In this document: piece after piece, positions 1 to 6,108 of the stretch | How positions within the stretch are numbered: position 1 is the stretch's first letter | Layout: every line of letters begins with the position of its first letter | Assembly: GCA_028702975.1 (NCBI GenBank) | Contig: JAQVNT010000083.1 | Coordinates: forward strand, 1 to 6,897 | DNA length: 6,897 nt | Direction of reading: 5' to 3' | DNA from: Candidatus Delongbacteria bacterium | GTDB lineage: Bacteria; UBA4055 | Notes under the pieces: generated by a model | What the model saw: only the letters and a program-made list of their open reading frames with translations | What the model was told of the DNA's origin: nothing | The model's database searches: none | Program-made: the position numbers and the translations under genes

Positions 1-822
1 CATGGCGAAGCCCATGCCCATGCCCAGGCCGGCGCCGGCCGTGCCGCTCTCGTTGGACGCGGCCGCCTCGATGGCTTTGGCCGTCTTCAGCTTGGCAAGC
101 TGATCGAGGTCAATTCTGTTCAGCCTTGAATATTCAAATATCTCTTTTTTGACCTCGTCCGGCATGGAGATGTTCTCGATCAAAAACTTCGTAACATCGA
201 TCCCGTACTGCTCGAACTCAGGCGAAAGGATCTTGTGCACCGAATCGGAGATCTCGTTAATGTCGCCTGCGAATTTCTCGACAGGGATCTTAGCCTCGCC
301 GACCGCGTCGGTAAATCTCGTCACGATCAGACTTCTTAATTGCCCGTTGATGCTTTCGGCTGTAAAATCCCCGTTCGTACCGACTATTTCTCTTATAAAG
401 ACCGGACCGTCCTTCACTTTCATCGCATAAGTCCCGAAAGCGCGTATTTCGATCATCCCGAACCTGTCGTCTGAAAGTATGACTGCGTTCTTCGTACCCC
501 ATTTCTGATCGGTAATATTTCTAGTGCTCAAGAAATAAACTTCGGCCTTGAACGGGCTGTTGAATCCGTATTTCCATCCTTTAAGAGTAGCGAGAATCGG
601 AAGGTTTTCGGTATTTAATGTGTACATTCCCGGCAAAAAGACATCGGCGATCTGACCTTCGTTTATAAAAACGGCCATCTGCCCCTCTCTGACTGTCAGC
701 TTTGCTCCGTTCTTGATCTCGTTCTGATACCTTTCAAAGCGATACGCCATCGTGTCGGGCGTCGGATCGGTCCATTCGATAATGTCAATAAATTCTGCGC
801 GGAGTTTGTCCCATAATGCCAT
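1..822 (-). CDS. SPFH-domain protein, YdjI-like (3' end outside the window)
   Basis: The open frame runs from ATG (820-822) off the left edge, giving 274 codons without a stop. I recognise it as the SPFH-domain family that includes Bacillus subtilis YdjI (often named virion core protein-like). It has an N-terminal WDKL...IEW segment, then VREGQMAVFINEGQIADVF (about 44-62), TLKGWKYGFNSP (79-90), an RAFGTYAMKV strand (127-136) and a helical SPFH core to about residue 235. After residue 257 comes a Gly/Ala/Met-rich tail (GAGLGMGMG). Family members usually end in a zinc ribbon just after such a tail, which would lie beyond the window. There is no signal peptide or clear membrane helix, so it is probably cytoplasmic and membrane-associated. 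The YdjI system in Bacillus is linked to PspA and membrane stress; a similar role here is inference. It lies 22 bp after the permease stop and is probably in the same operon. The family call is fairly secure, the function is not. Confidence 0.85.
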   Translation of the reverse strand, partial: MALWDKLRAEFIDIIEWTDPTPDTMAYRFERYQNEIKNGAKLTVREGQMAVFINEGQIADVFLPGMYTLNTENLPILATLKGWKYGFNSPFKAEVYFLSTRNITDQKWGTKNAVILSDDRFGMIEIRAFGTYAMKVKDGPVFIREIVGTNGDFTAESINGQLRSLIVTRFTDAVGEAKIPVEKFAGDINEISDSVHKILSPEFEQYGIDVTKFLIENISMPDEVKKEIFEYSRLNRIDLDQLAKLKTAKAIEAAASNESGTAGAGLGMGMGFAM

Positions 823-827
823 AATGT

Positions 828-833
828 CACCTC
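828..833 (-). promoter_or_regulatory. Ribosome binding site of the SPFH gene
   Basis: On the minus strand GAGGTG lies five bases upstream of the ATG at 820-822, a good Shine-Dalgarno match. It fixes the start and sits within the 22-bp gap after the upstream permease stop, consistent with an operon without its own promoter. Confidence 0.7.
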
Positions 834-844
834 GTATTTTAAAT

Positions 845-2698
845 TTATCTTACCCTTTTGCTTAAAAGAACTACATCCCTCAGATTTTCCACCGTTTTAG
901 CAGTATCCCACCTGTTCTCGAACTCGGGATCTTTTACGATCTGTGCGATAGCAGAGATAGCCCGGAGATGGAAATTCCTTTCATCTTTGGTACCGACAAG
1001 CACGAATACGGCTTTTACTTTTTCATGTTTCTCATCGAACTCGAATCCTTTCCTTCCCCTGAAGAGAAATATGTCGAACTTTCCCGATCCGCTTGCGATT
1101 ATATGCGGAATAGCTATGAAATCGGAAAGCACCGTGCTGCTTTCCTTTTCCCTTGACATCAGCAGATACTGCGCCTGATCCTGCTCGATACCCATTTTAT
1201 TATGAATATGGAAGGAAACGATCCTGAAAAGTTCCCGGAACGACATTTTTTCGTTGATATTGACCACCGTGCACTTCTCGATTATATGGTCGAACCTGTC
1301 TTTGACTATATCGTCCCTCTCCCTGATGATGTCTTTAAGTTCATTCTCCAGATCATAGGTCACGAATTCTCTGCTTGTGATCCTTTCTATCAGGTGAAGT
1401 ATCGCGTATTCCTGCTCCGCGTTCTTTTTCCCGAAAAACCAGTAAACAAGAAAGCCGAGGACCGAAAGCGCGGCGCTGATCAAAATGGCTTCGATACCCA
1501 TTTCGAAGAGCAGAAAGATGAAGCCTGTTATGCCGATTATCTGTGTCCACGGGTAGAAAGGACTTTTGAATTTGGGCTGATAATTCTGTATTCTGCTTTC
1601 TTTCAGTACGATAACGGCTATTGAAGAAAGTATCGAAGTGCCTATAAGTACAGTTGACGCAGTTTTGATCAGCAGTTTGAGGTCTATAAAAACGAAGATC
1701 GAGATTATAAGTCCGGTGAAAGCGACGGAAAAGACCGGCGCGCCCGACTTTTTGTGACAGGTCCCGAATACGTCCGGGAGCAGCTTGTCCCTGCTTAACG
1801 CGAGCAGGTATCTTGAAGCCGACATCACTCCCGCGTTCGCTGTGGAAATGAAAGCGAGAAGAGCCGCGACGGAGAGGGCTATCTTTCCCGGAGTGCCCAT
1901 AATTGATCTCGCCGCATCAGATACCGGTGTGAGCGAAACATTGCTGATGTCGGTGCCCAGCGCGGTGCCTATTACACCGACGGTGACAAAGATGACGAGC
2001 GCGTAAAGTACACCTACGACCGCAAGAGATGATATCATGCCTATCGGGATGGTTTTTGCGGGGTTGACGGTTTCTTCCGCGACGCTTGAGAGCTTAAGCA
2101 GTCCGCCGTATGAAATATATACAAGCCCGGCAGTAGCGAGTATCGACATCTTACCGTTCGGTATGAAAGGAGAAAGGTTCTCGATTTCGACTTTTCCCAT
2201 TCCGTAAAATATATAAATCACCAGTATGAGTATCAGAACAACTACTGTCCACACCTGAAATGCTCCTGCTTCTTTCGATCCCATTGAATTTATCATGACG
2301 AAAACAACCGTAAATGCGGCGGCGGTCATACCGATATCGATTTCTGTTACAAGATTGACAAGGGTCGCCATACCTATCAGGGCGAAGGCGCTTTTTAATG
2401 AAATCGAGAACCATACTATAAGACCGTTTATCGTGCCTACAGCAGGCCCCATGCTCCTTGTTATGTAGAAATAGTCGCCGCCGGCTTTGGGCATCGCCGA
2501 AACCAGTTCGGCCTGGCTCAGTATGCCGAATAGCGCGAGTACTCCCGCGATGAAATATGACACTATCATGCATGGACCGGCAGTAAGGTAGGCTATTCCG
2601 GGCAGTACGAAAAGTCCGGAACTGATCATTGCTCCGGAAGAAATGCTGAATACTTCAAGTAATCCCAAATTCTTTTTCAAGTGTTTTTTAACCATCAT
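845..2698 (-). CDS. APC-family amino acid permease fused to a PTS EIIA type-2 domain (paralog 2)
   Basis: This 617-residue inner-membrane protein is an APC-superfamily permease (about 1-423) followed by a cytoplasmic extension. Family signs are the TM1 segment SGAMISSGLFVLPG (21-34), PKAGGDYFYITRSMGPAVG (70-88), a TM6 region ISYGGLLKLSSVAEETVNP (195-213) and STANAGVMSASRYLLALSRD (285-304). A charged helical linker (about 428-480) leads to a PtsN/EIIA-Ntr-like domain (about 470-617). There SREKESSTVLSDFIAIPH aligns with PtsN REKMGSTGIGNGIAIPH, making His532 the expected phospho-acceptor; His577 (FHLRAIS) matches the second conserved His. The likely role is amino-acid or related amine/acid transport gated or modulated by phosphorylation or by binding of a regulator; the substrate is unknown. 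It starts ATG-ATG with a weak GGGGA just upstream, so either Met is possible. It lies 74 bp after its tandem paralog and 22 bp before the SPFH gene. Domain calls are firm; regulation is inferred. Confidence 0.9.
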   Translation of the reverse strand: MMVKKHLKKNLGLLEVFSISSGAMISSGLFVLPGIAYLTAGPCMIVSYFIAGVLALFGILSQAELVSAMPKAGGDYFYITRSMGPAVGTINGLIVWFSISLKSAFALIGMATLVNLVTEIDIGMTAAAFTVVFVMINSMGSKEAGAFQVWTVVVLILILVIYIFYGMGKVEIENLSPFIPNGKMSILATAGLVYISYGGLLKLSSVAEETVNPAKTIPIGMISSLAVVGVLYALVIFVTVGVIGTALGTDISNVSLTPVSDAARSIMGTPGKIALSVAALLAFISTANAGVMSASRYLLALSRDKLLPDVFGTCHKKSGAPVFSVAFTGLIISIFVFIDLKLLIKTASTVLIGTSILSSIAVIVLKESRIQNYQPKFKSPFYPWTQIIGITGFIFLLFEMGIEAILISAALSVLGFLVYWFFGKKNAEQEYAILHLIERITSREFVTYDLENELKDIIRERDDIVKDRFDHIIEKCTVVNINEKMSFRELFRIVSFHIHNKMGIEQDQAQYLLMSREKESSTVLSDFIAIPHIIASGSGKFDIFLFRGRKGFEFDEKHEKVKAVFVLVGTKDERNFHLRAISAIAQIVKDPEFENRWDTAKTVENLRDVVLLSKRVR

Positions 2699-2772
2699 TC
2701 CCCGTTATCGATTCGATTTTTAATACGATCCCGCGTAAAATATAAGAAAAAAACTGCGCGGAAAAAACATTT

Positions 2773-4557
2773 TTATCGGAATCTTTTGCCGAGAAGCACT
2801 ACATCTCTCAGATTCTCTAAATTTCTTGCTTCTTTCCACCTTTTCTCGAATTCGGGATCTTTGACTATCTGAGCTATGGCCGATATGGCTCTTAAATGAA
2901 AATTCCTTTCGTCCCTCGTTCCAACCAGCACGAAGACAGCTCTTATATTATTCTGATCCTCAGTGAACTCAAAACCCTTTCTTCCTCTGAACATGAAAAT
3001 GTCGAAGGTACTGGTGCCGTCGATTATGATGTGAGGTATGGCAACAAAATCGGTTAGTGCCGTGCTGTTATCGTTCTCCCTTTTTACAAGCAGCTCGTGA
3101 ATGAGTTTTTCGTCTTCGTTCAGTTTACCGGAAATATGGTATGCGATGATCCTGAACAGCTCTCTGCAGCTGATCCTTTCGTTGATGTTTACGATCGTGC
3201 ATTTCTCTATCAGATTATCGAATCTGTCCTTTACGATCTCGTCTCTCTCCCTTATGATCTCCTTCAGTTCATTTTCGAGGCCGTAAGTGACGAATTCTTT
3301 GTTGGTGATCCTTTCTATAAGATGAAGTATCGCATACTCTTTATCTTTGTTCTTTTTTCCGTAGAACCAGTAAACCGTAAAACCTGCCGCGGATAATCCG
3401 AGTGCAGTAAGTATGGCTTCGAGACCCATTTCGAACACGAGGAACGAAAAACCGCCGATGCTTATGATCTGTACCCACGGGTATAGCGGGCTTTTTAAGC
3501 GGGGCTGATAATTCTGGACTTTACTTTCCCGCAGAACTATTACCGCGAGTGAAGAGAAAATGTATGTTACTATCATTACCGTGGAAGCTGCTTTTACGAG
3601 TATATCAAGCTTTAAAAATACGGATATCATCATGAATATCCCGGTCATAATAACTGCATAAACGGGCACCCCTTTCTTTGCGGAAAGCTTCGAGAAAGGA
3701 CCGGGGATAAGTTCATCCCTGCTCAGAGCGAGAAGATATCGGGAAGCAGACATTATTCCCGCGTTGGCCGTCGAGACAAATGCCAGTATCGCCGCTACGG
3801 AGAGAGCGTAATACCCGAATCTGCCCATGACCGCAGAAGCTCCGTCGGTGATCGGAGTTATCGTGGCGGTCTCAACGGTCGTACCCAGTTTTGATCCAAG
3901 AACACCAGTCGTGACGAATATCACCAGCGCGTACAATATACTGACAATGCCTAAAGACATTATCATACCGAGAGGAACATTCCTTGTCGGGTCTTTTGCT
4001 TCTTCTGCCACGCTCGCCACCTTGAGAAGTCCGCCGTATGAAACAAAAACCATTCCTGCTGTTGAGAACAGGCTCAGAACTCCGTGCGGCGCAAAGGGGG
4101 AGAGGTTGTTGACATCGACACGACTCACTCCTGTGTAAATGTACATAAGCATCAGCAATATTAGAGCCATTACTATCATTACCTGGAACCGGCTTGCCTC
4201 CCTTACTCCTGCTATGTTTATAACGGTAAAGAAAACGCATAAGATCAAAGCTATAATATGAATGTCGAGGCCGATGATAAGATGAGTGAACGCAGCCATG
4301 CCGATCAGGGCGAAAGAGCTTTTTAATGATATTGAGAACCAGACTATCAGCCCGTCTATTGTTCCGACTGCAGGACCCATGCTGCGGGTGACGAAAAAAT
4401 AGCTTCCGCCGGCTTTCGGCATCGCTGAAACGAGTTCGGCGTGGCTGAGTACTCCCGTGAGTGCGAGAAATCCTGCTATCATGTACGACAAAATTACTCC
4501 GGGGCCCGCATGGACATAGGCCAGACCGGGCAGAATGAAAAGTCCGGAGCTTATCAT
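2773..4557 (-). CDS. APC-family amino acid permease fused to a PTS EIIA type-2 domain (paralog 1)
   Basis: The frame has 594 codons from the first in-frame ATG and is collinear with its neighbour along its whole length. In numbering from this ATG it has PKAGGSYFFVTRSMGPAVG (47-65), VSYGGLLKVASVAEEAKDP (172-190), STANAGIMSASRYLLALSRD (262-281), a hydrophilic linker (about 405-457), and an EIIA type-2 domain with IPH (His509 as predicted phospho-acceptor) and FHLRAIS (His554). It should be an inner-membrane transporter of amino acids or related compounds with a cytoplasmic phosphorelay-like sensor domain. The chosen start is only the first usable ATG. It equals Met24 of the paralog and would remove the front half of TM1, so the real protein almost certainly begins upstream (see 4558-4638). 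It is the first gene of the leftward operon. No hairpin terminator is visible in the 74-bp gap before the next permease, so co-transcription is likely. Confidence 0.88.
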   Translation of the reverse strand: MISSGLFILPGLAYVHAGPGVILSYMIAGFLALTGVLSHAELVSAMPKAGGSYFFVTRSMGPAVGTIDGLIVWFSISLKSSFALIGMAAFTHLIIGLDIHIIALILCVFFTVINIAGVREASRFQVMIVMALILLMLMYIYTGVSRVDVNNLSPFAPHGVLSLFSTAGMVFVSYGGLLKVASVAEEAKDPTRNVPLGMIMSLGIVSILYALVIFVTTGVLGSKLGTTVETATITPITDGASAVMGRFGYYALSVAAILAFVSTANAGIMSASRYLLALSRDELIPGPFSKLSAKKGVPVYAVIMTGIFMMISVFLKLDILVKAASTVMIVTYIFSSLAVIVLRESKVQNYQPRLKSPLYPWVQIISIGGFSFLVFEMGLEAILTALGLSAAGFTVYWFYGKKNKDKEYAILHLIERITNKEFVTYGLENELKEIIRERDEIVKDRFDNLIEKCTIVNINERISCRELFRIIAYHISGKLNEDEKLIHELLVKRENDNSTALTDFVAIPHIIIDGTSTFDIFMFRGRKGFEFTEDQNNIRAVFVLVGTRDERNFHLRAISAIAQIVKDPEFEKRWKEARNLENLRDVVLLGKRFR

Positions 4558-4638
4558 AGCGCCTGAAGATATGCTGAATATATCGATCAGCCCGAGTTCT
4601 CTTTTAAGTTTTCCGTCTGCGGTCGGCCTCCATTGCGG
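4558..4638 (-). other. 5' coding extension of permease paralog 1 without a usable start codon (possible frameshift)
   Basis: The frame of the permease stays open for 27 codons above its first ATG, back to a TAA at 4639-4641. It encodes KLKRELGLIDIFSISSGA just before the Met, matching HLKKNLGLLEVFSISSGA of the paralog. This stretch is therefore coding, yet it has no ATG, GTG or TTG; one CTG (4588-4590) is the only near-start and has a weak site before it. In another frame ATG (4631-4633) opens MEADRRRKT and stops at 4604-4606. If the AAAA run (minus strand, 4609-4612) had three A's, this ATG would read MEADRRRKLKRELGLIDIF into the permease, at a length very like the paralog's MMVKKHLKKNLGLLEVF. 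The choices are a sequencing or assembly indel, a real recent frameshift, a non-standard start, or ribosomal slippage. I favour an indel. Confidence 0.7.
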
Positions 4639-4639
4639 T

Positions 4640-4655
4640 TATTCTTTTAAGAATA
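4640..4655. repeat. 16-bp inverted repeat upstream of permease paralog 1
   Basis: The plus strand reads TATTCTT-TT-AAGAATA, two perfect 7-base arms around a 2-base centre. It lies between the leftward TTGACA box and the permease coding region, where a repressor or activator could act or where the promoter -10 would fall. The loop is too short and the arms too AT-rich for a terminator. A role as operator is inference. Confidence 0.4.
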
Positions 4656-4675
4656 TAATGCAAAGGTGCTGTCAA
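4646..4675 (-). promoter_or_regulatory. Candidate promoter for the permease-SPFH operon
   Basis: A perfect TTGACA -35 hexamer is present on the minus strand (4670-4675). No good TATAAT follows at 17 bp: only TCTTAA or CTTAAA lies at 17-18 bp, and TATTCT at 14 bp. These -10 candidates fall within the inverted repeat at 4640-4655. The box is clear, the full promoter is a weak call. Confidence 0.3.
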
Positions 4676-4724
4676 AAAAAATGTTTTCTTGAAAAAAATC
4701 GATTTAATGAATTTACATGATTGA

Positions 4725-4750
4725 AATTTAGAATTCCGGAATTGCAAATT
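4725..4750. promoter_or_regulatory. Extended dyad, candidate operator in the divergent intergenic region
   Basis: A perfect 12-bp palindrome AATTCCGGAATT (4732-4743) is flanked symmetrically, after two unpaired bases on each side, by AATTT (4725-4729) and its complement AAATT (4746-4750). Eleven of 13 base pairs around centre 4737.5 are complementary. It overlaps the -35 box of the rightward promoter candidate, as expected for a dimeric repressor site. No regulator gene is in the window, so the binding protein is unknown. AT-rich sequence gives some chance of accidental symmetry, but the central CCGG and two nested arms make this better than background. Confidence 0.45.
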
Positions 4751-4769
4751 CTGATATTTAGCTTATATT
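4742..4769 (+). promoter_or_regulatory. Candidate promoter for the MFS-TonB receptor operon
   Basis: TTGCAA (4742-4747) and TATATT (4764-4769) are separated by 16 bp, a plausible sigma-70-type promoter. Transcription would start near 4776, leaving a leader of about 20 bases before the TTG start, enough for the ribosome site. It overlaps the dyad at 4725-4750. If the organism uses a Bacteroidota-type sigma factor, the consensus would differ. Confidence 0.4.
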
Positions 4770-4785
4770 TCCCCTGTTTATTTAC

Positions 4786-4790
4786 AGGAG
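4786..4790 (+). promoter_or_regulatory. Ribosome binding site that decides a TTG start
   Basis: AGGAG lies seven bases before TTG (4798-4800). This strong site, followed directly by a frame beginning with a plausible cytoplasmic N-terminus, supports the TTG start; the next in-frame ATG is at residue 63, inside the membrane region. Confidence 0.7.
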
Positions 4791-4797
4791 AGATCTC

Positions 4798-6108
4798 TTG
4801 AGAAATCTGTTCTTCCCGAAAGGGCTTAACGAAAGAGAAAGAAAAGCGTACAGGCTTCATCTGACAGCTGAAATATTCGAAGCCTTTTCTATCGGAGCGA
4901 TAGGTCTGACCGAATTCGTATTTTTAAAGAGCCTTAACGGGTCCCCGTATCTTGTCGGCGTTATTCTTCAGGTAAGCCTGATAGTAATGCTTTTGAGCGT
5001 GGTATTCAACCAGCTTATCCGCAGAACAGGGGACAAGAAAAGACTTTATAAGATCTCGATCTGGATTACGAAACTTCCGCTTTTTCTTCTGATCTTCTTT
5101 ACTCCCGATACAAGAGGAGGACTTTTCTTCCATTATTTCTTTATAGGAATATATCTGGCTTATTCATTCACGAAACCTTTCATGATGCCTCTGATGAACA
5201 TGATGCTCAAACAGAATTACTCGGGAAAGAACTTCGGATCTCTATACAGCAAGGTCGCTACCCTCAATAAGCTCACTGTAGTGGCCGCAACTTTCATTAT
5301 CGGAAGCCTGCTTGACTTCGACAATTTCTCGTTCAGGTACATTTATCCTGTCACGGCAGTGCTTTCAATGATAGGCGGATATATTTTCTTAAAAATACCC
5401 TACGATGACAGAGAACCAGATATTAAACTTCCGCTCCTGAAGAGTGTTGCAGGTTCGGTCTCCGATATGGTGAATGTGATCAAAAAGAATAAGCCTTACA
5501 GGGACTTTGAGATCGGATTTATGTTCTACGGATTCTCTTTTATGATAGCTTTTCCTGTGATGACGATATTTTTTGATCAGGCGCTCGGGCTCAATTATTC
5601 TTCGGTGGCTTTCTATAAAAATCAGGCAACGCTGCTGTCGCTCATTATACTGCCTTTCATGGGTAATTATATTGAGAACACAGATCCGAGAAAGTTCGGG
5701 ATGATGACCTTTGCTTCGCTCGGGCTTTTTCTGGTCTTTCTCGGACTTACAGAATACTGGAACGGGCATTTTGAGTTCATGGGACTTCAGCTTTACTACT
5801 CGCTCCTGATCGCGCATTTGTTTCTCGCTGTTTTTTTTGCGATGATGCTTCTTTTATGGAATATCGGGTCGGCGTATTTCTGTCACGGCGACGATGTCAG
5901 CACTTATCAGTCGATCCATATCACACTGACAGGCGTGAGAGGCGCAATAGCTCCGTTAATAGGCGTCGGTATATATACTTACATAGGATATTTCAGCACT
6001 TTCATGTTCTCGTCGCTTTTCGTTGTGCTGGCTGTAGGCGTAATGTATTATTCAATGAAAAAACATCCTGACCATAACGGATCAAATAATTCTTCAAAGG
6101 TAATATGA
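4798..6108 (+). CDS. Major facilitator superfamily transporter
   Basis: This 436-residue hydrophobic protein starts at TTG behind AGGAG. It has the usual MFS length, a charged N-terminus (FPKGLNERERKAYRLHLTAE), about 12 predicted membrane helices and a central hydrophilic loop at about 201-235. A motif-A-like loop RRTGDKKRLYK (75-85) joins TM2 and TM3. In the second half, WNIGSAYFCHGDDVSTYQ (354-371) followed by IHITLTGVRGAIAPLIG (373-389) resembles a conserved segment of a poorly described MFS group. The C-terminus is hydrophilic (KKHPDHNGSNNSSKVI). It should sit in the inner membrane as a secondary transporter; direction and substrate are not shown by the sequence. Its stop overlaps the start of the TonB-dependent receptor by ATGA, so the two are translated together, which points to moving a substrate imported by that receptor or exporting a related compound. 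Superfamily is confident; subfamily is unknown. Confidence 0.85.
   Translation: MRNLFFPKGLNERERKAYRLHLTAEIFEAFSIGAIGLTEFVFLKSLNGSPYLVGVILQVSLIVMLLSVVFNQLIRRTGDKKRLYKISIWITKLPLFLLIFFTPDTRGGLFFHYFFIGIYLAYSFTKPFMMPLMNMMLKQNYSGKNFGSLYSKVATLNKLTVVAATFIIGSLLDFDNFSFRYIYPVTAVLSMIGGYIFLKIPYDDREPDIKLPLLKSVAGSVSDMVNVIKKNKPYRDFEIGFMFYGFSFMIAFPVMTIFFDQALGLNYSSVAFYKNQATLLSLIILPFMGNYIENTDPRKFGMMTFASLGLFLVFLGLTEYWNGHFEFMGLQLYYSLLIAHLFLAVFFAMMLLLWNIGSAYFCHGDDVSTYQSIHITLTGVRGAIAPLIGVGIYTYIGYFSTFMFSSLFVVLAVGVMYYSMKKHPDHNGSNNSSKVI
6096..6101 (+). promoter_or_regulatory. Ribosome binding site of the TonB-dependent receptor gene
   Basis: AAAGGT ends three bases before the ATG at 6105 and lies inside the last codons of the MFS gene. 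Together with the ATGA overlap it supports this start and translational coupling. Confidence 0.5.

Noticed and set aside
10..32. Short repeated CCCATG units at the left edge
   Set aside because: They encode the Gly-Met-rich tail of the SPFH protein, a normal low-complexity feature of that family, not a non-coding repeat.
149..430. Plus-strand open frame of 93 codons
   Set aside because: It is antisense to the clearly recognisable SPFH gene and has no domain of its own.
1202..1624. Plus-strand open frame of 140 codons, with a similar antisense frame at 3097-3396 in the paralog
   Set aside because: Both lie opposite the conserved linker and EIIA start of the permeases. Their resemblance to each other is explained by sense-strand conservation, and the products look like no protein I know.
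2699..2772. Possible terminator or promoter between the two permeases (CCGCG and CGCGG arms, T-runs, TATATT)
   Set aside because: The 5-bp arms are more than 20 bases apart and no T-run follows a compact stem; no -35 box pairs with the TATATT. The gap also holds a small ATCGATTCGAT symmetry that is too short to call.
4674..4698. Two A-tracts (4674-4681 and 4692-4698) as a curved-DNA element
   Set aside because: Their centres are about 17 bases apart, not in helical phase, and such tracts are expected in an AT-rich intergenic region.
4672..4860. Minus-strand open frame of 62 codons spanning the divergent region
   Set aside because: It covers the start of the MFS gene and the promoter region, is low in complexity where AT-rich, and has no ribosome site or recognisable product.
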